The position numbers and the translations under genes were made by a program. The notes beneath the pieces are model-generated. The model was given only the letters and a program-made list of their open reading frames with translations. It was not told the DNA's origin and searched no databases. Positions 52,409 to 60,330 of a stretch of 64,000 nucleotides of DNA are shown one piece after another. The stretch lies in NCBI RefSeq assembly GCF_015351475.1, contig NZ_JADKPR010000017.1, positions 1-64,000 of the forward strand. Reading direction: 5' to 3'. The stretch comes from Flavobacterium sp. HJJ (GTDB taxonomy: Bacteria > Bacteroidota > Bacteroidia > Flavobacteriales > Flavobacteriaceae). The first letter of the stretch is position 1. Every line of letters begins with the position of its first letter.

Positions 52409-52588
52409 ATGAGCGTTATCTATTTATTAATTGCCATTAGTATTTTTGTCGCTATTGGATTTTTCATTGCTTTTGTTTTTGCAGTAAAATCAGGTCAGTA
52501 CGATGATGATTATACTCCGTCTGTCAGAATGCTTTTTGACGATGAATTAATAAAATCTTCCCAAAATAAATCTAAAATTAAAAGCTAA
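52409..52588 (+). CDS. ccoS: cbb3 oxidase maturation protein CcoS
   Basis: 59 residues from ATG 52409 (MSVIYLLIAISIFVAIGFFIAFVFAVKSGQYDDDYTPSVRMLFDDE). A longer frame from 52352 would begin inside the operator. A single membrane helix is followed by the SGQYDD..TP..RML segment that defines CcoS. It is needed for cofactor insertion into the oxidase. Followed after 62 nt by ccoN/O. Confidence 0.9.
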   Translation: MSVIYLLIAISIFVAIGFFIAFVFAVKSGQYDDDYTPSVRMLFDDELIKSSQNKSKIKS

Positions 52589-52650
52589 ACTCCTCTTTAA
52601 TCTTTAATGGTTAAAGTCTATTTTTTACAACCTTAAAAACAATTACAAAT

Positions 52651-54828
52651 ATGGAAATGGAACAATTTTATTATGACAACAAAATTGTAAAGAAGTTCAT
52701 TTATGCGACCATACTTTTTGGAGTAGTGGGAATGTTAGTAGGTCTTATATTGGCTACGATGTTCCTTTTTCCAAATATGACCGATGGTATTTCATGGTTA
52801 AGTTTTGGAAGATTGAGACCTTTACATACCAATGCCGTAATTTTTGCCTTTGTTGGTAATGCGATGTTTGCGGGTGTTTATTATTCGCTGCAAAGGCTGT
52901 TAAAAGCCAGAATGTACAGTGATTTCTTGAGCAACCTGAATTTTTGGGGATGGCAGTTAATAATTGTCGCCGCTGCTATTTCACTTCCGTTGGGATACAC
53001 TTCCTCAAAAGAATATGCCGAATTGGAATGGCCTATTGACATTGCGATTGCTTTAATCTGGGTAGCTTTTGGGATTAACATGATTGGTACAATGCTCAAA
53101 AGAAGAGAGCGTCATTTATATGTTGCCATTTGGTTTTACTTAGCTACATTTATTACAGTTGCCGTACTTCATATTTTTAATAGTTTGGAGTTACCGATTT
53201 CTGCTATGAAAAGTTATTCTGTTTATGCAGGAGTACAGGATGCTTTGGTGCAGTGGTGGTATGGTCATAATGCAGTTGCTTTCTTCCTGACAACACCATT
53301 TTTGGGACTGATGTATTATTTTGTGCCAAAGGTTGCTAATCGTCCTGTTTATTCTTATAGATTGTCTATTATCCATTTTTGGTCGTTAATATTTTTGTAT
53401 ATCTGGGCTGGACCTCACCATTTATTATACTCAGCTTTGCCAACTTGGGCTCAGAACTTAGGAGTTGTATTCTCAGTAATGCTGATAGCTCCATCTTGGG
53501 GAGGTATGATTAACGGACTTCTTACTCTGAGAGGAGTTTGGGACAGAGTACGTGAAGAGCCGGTTTTGAAGTTTTTTGTTGTTGCAATGACAGGTTACGG
53601 GATGGCAACTTTTGAAGGACCAATGCTTTCTCTTAAAAATGTAAATGCAATAGCGCATTATACCGATTGGATTATTGCTCACGTTCACGTTGGAGCATTG
53701 GCTTGGAATGGTTTTATGGCTTTCGGTATCATTTATTGGCTGATTCCAAGGATGACAAAAACTACTTTATATTCTACTAAACTGGCTAATTTCCATTTCT
53801 GGGCTGGAACACTGGGGATTATTTTATACGCATTGCCATTATATCTAGCAGGTTTCCTTCAGGCTTCAATGTGGAAGCAGTTTAATCCTGACGGAACCTT
53901 AACTTATGGTAACTTTCTTGAAACGGTTACTCAGATTATGCCAATGTATTGGATGAGAGCTATAGGTGGATCTCTTTATTTATTAGGGATGCTTACATTA
54001 GTTTATAACATTATCCAAACAGTTAGAGCTGGTGAAGAAGTTGAGGATGAATTAGCAGAAGCTCCAGCTTTACAATCTATTAGTTCAGGAAGACTTAGAG
54101 GAGAAAAATACCATTCCTGGCTGGAAAGAAAACCAATCAAAATGGCAGTGTTCGCGACAATCGCAATATTAATTGGAGGAATTATACAGATTGTGCCAAC
54201 GATTATGGTGAAGTCTAATATACCGACAATTACAAGTGTTAAGCCTTATACACCTTTGGAACTGGAAGGGCGTGATTTATACATTCGTGAAGGCTGTGTG
54301 GGCTGTCACTCACAATCGGTTCGTCCGTTTAGAAGTGAAGTAGAGCGTTATGGACCGCAGTCCAAAGCGGGAGAATTTGTGTATGATCATCCATTTTTAT
54401 GGGGATCAAAACGTACTGGTCCCGATTTGTTAAGAGTTGGAGGAAAATATAATGACAACTGGCATTTCAATCACTTTTGGAGTCCGCAGAGTATTTCAGC
54501 TGGTTCTATTATGCCTAGCTATAAATGGCTGTTTGATAATAAAGCAATGGACATTTCAATGACCGAAAAGAAAATGAAAGCTATGGTTACCCTTGGAGTT
54601 CCTTATACCGAAGCTCAAGTTTCAAATGGATTGAAAGATTTAAGAGCACAGGCAATTGCCATTGAAGAAAGTCTAAAAAATGATCCTGATTTTGTAAAAA
54701 GTTATGAGGACAGCAAGAAAAAAGCTCTGGCAAAAGGTGAAAAATTTGTTCCAATGAACGAAAGAGAAATTGTGGCCTTGATTGCTTACATTCAAAGACT
54801 GGGAACTGATATTAAAGTGAAAGAATAA
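52651..54828 (+). CDS. ccoN/O: cbb3-type cytochrome c oxidase, fused subunits I and II
   Basis: 725 residues. The first 460 form CcoN: twelve or so helices with the heme and CuB histidines (LHTNAVIFAFVGN, WWYGHNAVAFFLTTPF, GPHHLLYSA, AHVHVGALAWNG). The last 250 form CcoO: a membrane anchor and a c-type heme in GCVGCHSQSVRPFRSEVERYG (about residue 549). CcoN and CcoO are separate in most proteobacteria; the fusion is usual in Bacteroidota. The complex reduces oxygen with high affinity and pumps protons. It stands second in the ccoS-NO-Q-P unit. Confidence 0.96.
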   Translation: MEMEQFYYDNKIVKKFIYATILFGVVGMLVGLILATMFLFPNMTDGISWLSFGRLRPLHTNAVIFAFVGNAMFAGVYYSLQRLLKARMYSDFLSNLNFWGWQLIIVAAAISLPLGYTSSKEYAELEWPIDIAIALIWVAFGINMIGTMLKRRERHLYVAIWFYLATFITVAVLHIFNSLELPISAMKSYSVYAGVQDALVQWWYGHNAVAFFLTTPFLGLMYYFVPKVANRPVYSYRLSIIHFWSLIFLYIWAGPHHLLYSALPTWAQNLGVVFSVMLIAPSWGGMINGLLTLRGVWDRVREEPVLKFFVVAMTGYGMATFEGPMLSLKNVNAIAHYTDWIIAHVHVGALAWNGFMAFGIIYWLIPRMTKTTLYSTKLANFHFWAGTLGIILYALPLYLAGFLQASMWKQFNPDGTLTYGNFLETVTQIMPMYWMRAIGGSLYLLGMLTLVYNIIQTVRAGEEVEDELAEAPALQSISSGRLRGEKYHSWLERKPIKMAVFATIAILIGGIIQIVPTIMVKSNIPTITSVKPYTPLELEGRDLYIREGCVGCHSQSVRPFRSEVERYGPQSKAGEFVYDHPFLWGSKRTGPDLLRVGGKYNDNWHFNHFWSPQSISAGSIMPSYKWLFDNKAMDISMTEKKMKAMVTLGVPYTEAQVSNGLKDLRAQAIAIEESLKNDPDFVKSYEDSKKKALAKGEKFVPMNEREIVALIAYIQRLGTDIKVKE

Positions 54829-54843
54829 TTAAAAGTAAACGTT

Positions 54844-55011
54844 ATGTTTGAGCAAATAAAACACAATATGGAAACCATTGCAGGTGTTGCCATATTTCCT
54901 ATACTATCGTTGCTGATTTTCTTTTTCTTTTTTATTGGTTTAGGACTTTGGGTTTACTCCTATAAAAAAGAAACTATAGACGAAATAAGCCAAATCCCGC
55001 TAGAAGACTAA
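54844..55011 (+). CDS. ccoQ: CcoQ-like small membrane subunit
   Basis: 55 residues (MFEQIKHNMETIAGVAIFPIL..., ending ISQIPLED), one membrane helix and a charged end, lying in the usual ccoQ place 15 nt after ccoN/O and 22 nt before ccoP. CcoQ subunits are poorly conserved in sequence; identification relies on size, topology and position. It is too short for usual frame cut-offs. Confidence 0.8.
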   Translation: MFEQIKHNMETIAGVAIFPILSLLIFFFFFIGLGLWVYSYKKETIDEISQIPLED

Positions 55012-55033
55012 TTGTACAATTTCAAAATAATAA

Positions 55034-55969
55034 ATGATGAAAAAATTAATTCCATCTTATCTAAGAGTCCTTTTTATATTTTTTGCTGCTTTTGGGCTGC
55101 TGGAATATCTAATTGATTCCGGAAATAGGCCAGCATTTATAAAATATCCTATGGTTGCTGTCTTTTTGTTTGTGCTGCTTTTCCTTTTGATTGCAATCGA
55201 AATAACATTATCAGCAGTTGATAAAATTAGTTATCTGCTGCTGTCGGCCGAAGAGAAAGAAAAGATTGCGCAGCAGGAAGCTTTGGGGACACAAGAAGAT
55301 AATTGGTATAAAAAAATAGTAAACAGTTTTACTAAATCTGCTTCTGTTGAAGATGAAAAACAATTATTGATGGACCATGATTATGACGGAATCAAGGAGC
55401 TGGATAACAATTTACCGCCATGGTGGGTATATTTATTCTACGCTTGTATTGTTTTTGCTGCAGTATATTTGGTTCGTTATGAGATTATGGGAGCTCCAGA
55501 TCAGGAAGCCGAATTGAAAGCTGAAGTAGATCAGGCCAAAATTGAAGTAGCCGAATATATGAAAACGGCACCTGATTTAATGGATGAAAAAACAGTAACT
55601 TTACTAACTGATCCTGCCGATTTGGATAAAGGAAAAGCAATTTTTCAGACTAATTGTGTGGCTTGCCACCGAGCTGATGCAGGAGGGCAGATTGGACCAA
55701 ATTTAACCGATGATCATTGGATTTTGGGTGGCGGCATCAAGAATTTATTTCACACTATAACTAATGGAGGCCGAGACGGTAAAGGGATGATTGCCTGGAA
55801 AGGTACTTTGAAACCAAAAGAAATTCAGGCGGTTGCCAGTTATGTAATTTCTTTAAGAGGAAGTAATCCGAAAGATCCAAAAGCACCAGACGGTGATATA
55901 TGGGTAGAAGACGGAGCACCGGCAGCTGCTTCTGCAGCACCTGCAGCAGACAGTACTCAAGTAAAATAA
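55034..55969 (+). CDS. ccoP: cbb3-type cytochrome c oxidase subunit III
   Basis: 311 residues. The N-terminus has two hydrophobic segments and a CcoP-type domain (ELDNNLPPWWVYLFYACIVFAAVYLV). A single c-type heme site CVACHRAD is at about residue 208, with the distal Met in GKGMIAWKG. Proteobacterial CcoP has two hemes; here one is in CcoP and one in CcoO. A start at the second ATG (55037) is equally possible. A tail rich in Ala and Pro ends the protein. A strong terminator follows. Confidence 0.93.
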   Translation: MMKKLIPSYLRVLFIFFAAFGLLEYLIDSGNRPAFIKYPMVAVFLFVLLFLLIAIEITLSAVDKISYLLLSAEEKEKIAQQEALGTQEDNWYKKIVNSFTKSASVEDEKQLLMDHDYDGIKELDNNLPPWWVYLFYACIVFAAVYLVRYEIMGAPDQEAELKAEVDQAKIEVAEYMKTAPDLMDEKTVTLLTDPADLDKGKAIFQTNCVACHRADAGGQIGPNLTDDHWILGGGIKNLFHTITNGGRDGKGMIAWKGTLKPKEIQAVASYVISLRGSNPKDPKAPDGDIWVEDGAPAAASAAPAADSTQVK

Positions 55970-55983
55970 TAATAATTTATAAA

Positions 55984-56030
55984 AAAAAAGAGCTTTGTCA
56001 AAATTCATTACTTTGAGAAAGCTCTTTTTT
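55984..56030 (+). terminator. Terminator after ccoP
   Basis: A 13-bp stem (55984-55996 with 56018-56030, AAAAAAGAGCTTT and its complement), with a further inner pairing TCAAA/TTTGA, then T-rich sequence. It is 15 nt after the ccoP stop, and only 20 nt before ccoG, so ccoG is either expressed by readthrough or has a promoter within the hairpin. Confidence 0.8.
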
Positions 56031-56049
56031 AGTATTTAAAAACAAAAAA

Positions 56050-57468
56050 ATGTCAAGTAAACTGGACGAATCTTTCAGAGATACCATCGGGACTGTCGAT
56101 AAGGAAGGCCATAGAAAATACATTTATCCCAAAAAACCATCTGGTAAGTTTTACGATTACAGAAAATGGGTCAGTTATTTTTTATTGATTGTTCTTATTG
56201 TGAATCCGTTTATAAAAATTAACGGAAACCAGTTCATGATGTTCAATGTTTTGGAACGCCGTTTTAATATTTTCAGCTTTCCTTTCTGGCCGCAGGACTT
56301 TTATATTTTTGTTCTGTTTATGGTAATTGGTGTTGTATTTGTTATTTTATTCACGGTTATTTTTGGTCGGATTTTTTGCGGATGGATTTGTCCGCAGACT
56401 ATTTTTATGGAAATGGTTTTTCGCCGGGTCGAATATTGGATAGAAGGAGATAGAGGAGCACAGATTCGATTAGAAAAGCAGGAATGGAATGCTGAAAAAA
56501 TAAGAAAGAAAGCTTTAAAATGGTCTGTTTTTCTTTTGATTTCATTTCTAATTGCCAATGTGTTTTTGGCATATCTTATCGGAAGTGACGAATTATTTCG
56601 TTTGATTGAAGATGGACCTTTGGCACATTCGAGCAGTTTTATTTCGCTATTGATTTTTACAGGAGTTTTTTATTTTGTTTTTGCCTGGTTTAGAGAACAA
56701 GTCTGTATTATTGCCTGTCCTTACGGAAGGCTTCAGGGTGTTTTATTGGATAAAAAATCAATAAACGTGGCTTATGATTTTGTTCGCGGAGAAAAAGAAG
56801 CTGGCAGAGCCAAATTTAATAAACAAGAAGACCGGGCTGCTTCGGGAAAAGGCGATTGTATCGATTGTAAACAATGTGTGCATGTTTGCCCGACAGGAAT
56901 TGATATCCGTAATGGAGTGCAGCTGGAATGTATAAACTGCACGGCCTGTATTGATGAATGCGATACTATAATGGAGGGGGTAGGATTGCCGAAAGGACTT
57001 ATCCGTTATGCTTCGGAAGATGAAATAGAAACCAAAGCTAAGTTCAAATTTACTGCCAGAATGAAAGGTTACACGGCAATTTTGGTGATATTGGTTGGTG
57101 TGCTTACTGGGTTACTATTTTTAAGAACCGAAGTAGAAGCTACTGTTTTGAGACTGCCGGGACAATTATATCAGCATAAAGGAGATAATATTAGTAACAT
57201 ATATACTTTTAAAATTATCAATAAAACCAATCATGATATCCAAGACATGAATTTTAGATTGGTTGGAATTAAGGGAACGTTGAAAGTAGTTGGTGTTCAG
57301 GAGTTAAAAGTTCCTAAGCACGGAATGTCTAGCGGAACCATGTTTATTGAGATTAACCGTTTTTTGCTGGAAAGTGACAGAACCAAATTAGAGATCGATC
57401 TTTATGAAGGTGATAAAAAAATAGAAACAACTTATACTAATTTTTTAAGTCCGAGGAGTTTTGACTAG
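56050..57468 (+). CDS. ccoG: cbb3 oxidase accessory protein CcoG (FixG)
   Basis: 472 residues with about five membrane helices. Cys-rich motifs GRIFCGWICPQTIFMEMVFR and EQVCIIACPYGRLQGVL, then a two-cluster ferredoxin domain (CIDCKQCVHVCP, LECINCTACIDECD) at about residues 272-305. The C-terminal 110 residues form an Ig-like periplasmic domain. Known CcoG/RdxA proteins reduce copper(II) for oxidase assembly. It follows ccoP across a terminator. Confidence 0.95.
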   Translation: MSSKLDESFRDTIGTVDKEGHRKYIYPKKPSGKFYDYRKWVSYFLLIVLIVNPFIKINGNQFMMFNVLERRFNIFSFPFWPQDFYIFVLFMVIGVVFVILFTVIFGRIFCGWICPQTIFMEMVFRRVEYWIEGDRGAQIRLEKQEWNAEKIRKKALKWSVFLLISFLIANVFLAYLIGSDELFRLIEDGPLAHSSSFISLLIFTGVFYFVFAWFREQVCIIACPYGRLQGVLLDKKSINVAYDFVRGEKEAGRAKFNKQEDRAASGKGDCIDCKQCVHVCPTGIDIRNGVQLECINCTACIDECDTIMEGVGLPKGLIRYASEDEIETKAKFKFTARMKGYTAILVILVGVLTGLLFLRTEVEATVLRLPGQLYQHKGDNISNIYTFKIINKTNHDIQDMNFRLVGIKGTLKVVGVQELKVPKHGMSSGTMFIEINRFLLESDRTKLEIDLYEGDKKIETTYTNFLSPRSFD

Positions 57469-57520
57469 GTTTGGCTTATTTTAAAAATAGTTATTGAAAC
57501 AATATTAAAAAAAAGTAATA

Positions 57521-57973
57521 ATGAAAATTAATTGGGGAACTTATATTGTAATTGCATTTGCATTGTTTATCAGTTTTATTATGTATTTTGTTTTAAAAGT
57601 TCAGTCCGACAGCAAGTATGATAATGACCTGGTTGTGGAAGAATATTACAAGCATGATGTTCATTTTCAGGACGAAATGGCACGTATTCAAAATGCTCAT
57701 GATTTAAAAGAAAAACCTGTAATTACTTTAGATACAAAAGGTGTAACGGTTTCTTTTCCGGCAGTTTTTTCGCCAAAGGATATCAAAGGAACAGTTGCTT
57801 TATATAGGGCTTCCAACAAGAAATTTGATTTTCAGGAACCGCTTTCGTTTACAGATTCGGCTTCGCTGTTTATACCTAAAGATAAGTTTGTTGGCGGCGA
57901 ATGGTACATTAATATGGAATGGAAATATCAAGGAAAGTCCTATCTGACCAAAGAAAAAATTTATATTAAATAG
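57521..57973 (+). CDS. ccoH: cbb3 oxidase assembly protein CcoH (FixH)
   Basis: 150 residues: one N-terminal membrane helix (GTYIVIAFALFISFIMYFVLKV), then a periplasmic beta domain with VVEEYYKHDVHFQDEMARIQNAH, the FixH hallmark, and a final GGEWYINMEWKYQGKSYLTKEKIY. CcoH is needed for stable assembly and can remain in the oxidase. Located 52 nt after ccoG as usual. Confidence 0.9.
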   Translation: MKINWGTYIVIAFALFISFIMYFVLKVQSDSKYDNDLVVEEYYKHDVHFQDEMARIQNAHDLKEKPVITLDTKGVTVSFPAVFSPKDIKGTVALYRASNKKFDFQEPLSFTDSASLFIPKDKFVGGEWYINMEWKYQGKSYLTKEKIYIK

Positions 57974-58051
57974 AATTAAGAAAATAGATAAAAGAGGATA
58001 GAATGAAGAAATTGAGGAGAACCAGATTTAGTTTTTAAATTCTTCTTCCCA

Positions 58052-58084
58052 AATCTGCAATCTAAAGTCTAAAATCTGCAATCT
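58052..58084 (+). repeat. Two copies of the 12-mer AATCTGCAATCT
   Basis: AATCTGCAATCT at 58052-58063 and again at 58073-58084, immediately upstream of the TauE/SafE-like gene. The same 12-mer occurs at 22706-22717 before the LytTR regulator. Probably part of an AT-rich intergenic repeat family; no regulatory role is proposed. Confidence 0.5.
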
Positions 58085-58093
58085 CAAATCACA

Positions 58094-58795
58094 ATGCTTT
58101 ACACCGCTTTTTTATTTGGTTTAATCAGTAGTTTTCACTGCGTAGGAATGTGCGGGCCTATCGCTATGATGCTGCCTGTGGAGCGAAATAATCCTGCCAA
58201 AAAAGTAATTCAGATTATCACATATCACTTTGGAAGGCTTACAGCTTATGGAAGTATTGGTTTACTTTTTGGGCTGTTGGGAAAAGGTTTGTTTTTGGCT
58301 GGAATACAGCAGCAGTTATCTATTTTTATTGGTGTTGTAATGATTTTGGTGATTTTAACTCCCGAAAAGATTTTTTCTAAATATAATTTTTCGAAACCCG
58401 TGTACGGCTGGATTTCAAAAATCAAGCAAAATCTGGGCAGTCATTTCAAAAATAAAAGCTTCAAATCTCTTTTTATCATCGGGCTGCTGAATGGTTTTCT
58501 GCCGTGTGGAATGGTTTATGTAGCTTTGTTTGGAGCAATAGCCATGCAGAGTGCCGGTTTTGGAGTTTTGTATATGCTGCTTTTTGGATTAGGAACAGTG
58601 CCATTGATGAGTTTAGTGGTTTATATCAATTCGTTTCTCACTGTTTCTATTCGTAATAGGATTCAAAAAGTGATTCCGTATGTGGGAGTAGCAATTGGCA
58701 TATTATTTATTTTGAGAGGACTTGGACTTGGAATTCCTTATGTTTCTCCTTCGAATATGAGTTTGTTTGTAAAGGAAAGAGCCAATTGCCATTAA
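58094..58795 (+). CDS. TauE/SafE-like membrane protein of the cbb3 cluster
   Basis: 233 residues with six membrane helices. MLYTAFLFGLISSFHCVGMCGPIAMMLPV with HCVGMCGPI is the start of the branch found in cbb3 clusters, and NGFLPCGMVYVALFGAIAM is its second repeat. Members are called sulfite exporter TauE/SafE-like; the Cys-Met residues suggest copper transfer, but this is inference. It is preceded by 120 nt and by copies of AATCTGCAATCT. Confidence 0.85.
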   Translation: MLYTAFLFGLISSFHCVGMCGPIAMMLPVERNNPAKKVIQIITYHFGRLTAYGSIGLLFGLLGKGLFLAGIQQQLSIFIGVVMILVILTPEKIFSKYNFSKPVYGWISKIKQNLGSHFKNKSFKSLFIIGLLNGFLPCGMVYVALFGAIAMQSAGFGVLYMLLFGLGTVPLMSLVVYINSFLTVSIRNRIQKVIPYVGVAIGILFILRGLGLGIPYVSPSNMSLFVKERANCH

Positions 58796-58910
58796 TTGGT
58801 TTTGCAAAAAACGTTTTCTATTTTAAAGGGATTTAGAAAATTACATTTTGTTAAATTTGACGAATAGTAAACTTTATATTCAGGCTGAAAATTGAGTTGA
58901 CTAAATATAA

Positions 58911-60083
58911 TTGAGTGAATTAGCAACCAAATTTGAGCATCTTATGAAGTCTTTTGCAGAAATTGATATTGAAAATAACGGGAATTATCTAAAATTACTT
59001 TCAGCAGTTTCAAAACTTTCGGGTCTTTTCAGCGAAAGTGCTGTTCCTTTCATTAATTATCGGGTTGCGGAGAATATTTTTTGCAGAAGTTTTAATGCTG
59101 GAAATCTTTCCCGGTCTGATACTGCTTTTGATGCCAATTATAATTCACTTGGTGTTGGTCTCAAAACTTTTGTCTGTAACAGCAATTCCAGTACCGAAAA
59201 AGTGGCAGAATTCAATTCTTTATCAAGAACTTTAAAAGATTTTAAAGGAAAAGAACTTGCTTTAAAGCTTGGTGAGTTCAGAAATGACAGAATAAATTTG
59301 GCAAATCGTGTTTATAATATTGAGAATTCCCTATATCATATTGTTGCCCGCAGAGAAAAAGAATTATTGCTTTTTGAAACCGATTATAATAGTATTGATA
59401 CTGCCAATATTCATTCAGTAAAGGATACTAAAACTAGCCTGCAGTTTGAAGACGGACATAATCTGTATACTTTCAATTATTCAAAAAGTACGCTTTTTAG
59501 AAAATTTATTATTTCGCCAAATGCCTTTCATCTGCCAATTGATATAATCGAAGATCCTTATTCTTTGCTGCTTGAATTATTTGAAGAAAATAAGAATTTA
59601 AAAACAGCTTCAGACAAATTTGTAAAAGGCGAAAATTATGTAATTCTGCCTCTTTATGGCATTCTCAAAGGGGAAAAATTCATTTTTGAAAGAAGCGGTT
59701 TAAATCAATGGAATGCGAATGGAAGAAAAAGAGATTTTGGAGAAATTTACATTCCAATCCCTGCTGAATTAAATAAAAAATATCCAGATTTCTTTCCTAA
59801 ACGGGATCAGGATTTTAATTTGCAGATTCCTACAGGTGAAATTTTTACGGCAAAAGTCTGTCAGGAAAATTCAAAAGCCTTAATGACAAATCCGAATAAA
59901 GCTTTGTCTGACTGGCTTCTCCGAAGAATTTTGCAGCTTAAGGAAGGAGAATTGGCGACAATTGAAAAACTTGATAAATTAGGTTTTGACAGTGTTATTA
60001 TTACGAAAGATGAAAATAGCGATTTCAAAATTGACATTATGAAAACGGATGCTTTCACTGAATTCAATTCCACAGCCATATAG
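58911..60083 (+). CDS. Putative orphan nuclease-like protein
   Basis: 390 residues from a TTG (58911); an ATG at 58944 would give 379. No signal or membrane helix. Residues about 70-90 read AFDANYNSLGVGLKTFVCN, where Asp and later Lys stand as in some restriction enzymes. The region near 320-360 reads IPTGEIFTAKVCQENSKALMTNPNKALSDWLL, which I associate with the B3-like DNA-recognition part of type II restriction enzymes. These are recollections of patterns, not searches. No methyltransferase adjoins it; it follows the cco cluster by 115 nt. It could equally be a conserved protein of another role. Confidence 0.6.
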   Translation: MSELATKFEHLMKSFAEIDIENNGNYLKLLSAVSKLSGLFSESAVPFINYRVAENIFCRSFNAGNLSRSDTAFDANYNSLGVGLKTFVCNSNSSTEKVAEFNSLSRTLKDFKGKELALKLGEFRNDRINLANRVYNIENSLYHIVARREKELLLFETDYNSIDTANIHSVKDTKTSLQFEDGHNLYTFNYSKSTLFRKFIISPNAFHLPIDIIEDPYSLLLELFEENKNLKTASDKFVKGENYVILPLYGILKGEKFIFERSGLNQWNANGRKRDFGEIYIPIPAELNKKYPDFFPKRDQDFNLQIPTGEIFTAKVCQENSKALMTNPNKALSDWLLRRILQLKEGELATIEKLDKLGFDSVIITKDENSDFKIDIMKTDAFTEFNSTAI

Positions 60084-60132
60084 ATTCATAAGAGCAAATA
60101 TATAAAAACTGTCTGCGGAGATTCCTTGTTTT

Positions 60133-60264
60133 GCGTGAGGGATGGCAGTGGAGCTCTTTTTTAGAGAGGCTTTTTTCGGCCTCTCTAAAAAAAGCGGGAA
60201 CGTACAGCCTGGCCTGCAGTCTCGTCTTTTTTCTGACGAGACGGAAGGACACGCCCAAAGAGCT
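60133..60264 (+). ncRNA. Structured intergenic element, possible non-coding RNA
   Basis: The segment starts GCGTGAGGGATGGCAGTGG and ends GGACACGCCC...AGCT. It can form a closing stem GCGTG/CACGC (60133-60137 with 60250-60254), a strong 14-bp hairpin (60157-60170 with 60179-60192) and an 8-bp hairpin GTCTCGTC/GACGAGAC (60219-60226 with 60235-60242). It shares an AGYGG-hairpin-AGCGG-N-AGC plan with the element at 25971-26077. I know this type as frequent in flavobacterial gaps. It lies between convergent genes, so terminator action is also possible. Confidence 0.55.
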
Positions 60265-60330
60265 TTAAAAAAAGATGAATTTAATAATTAAGATGGTACT
60301 TTAGAGGATTAATTTATCCTTATGTCTTTT

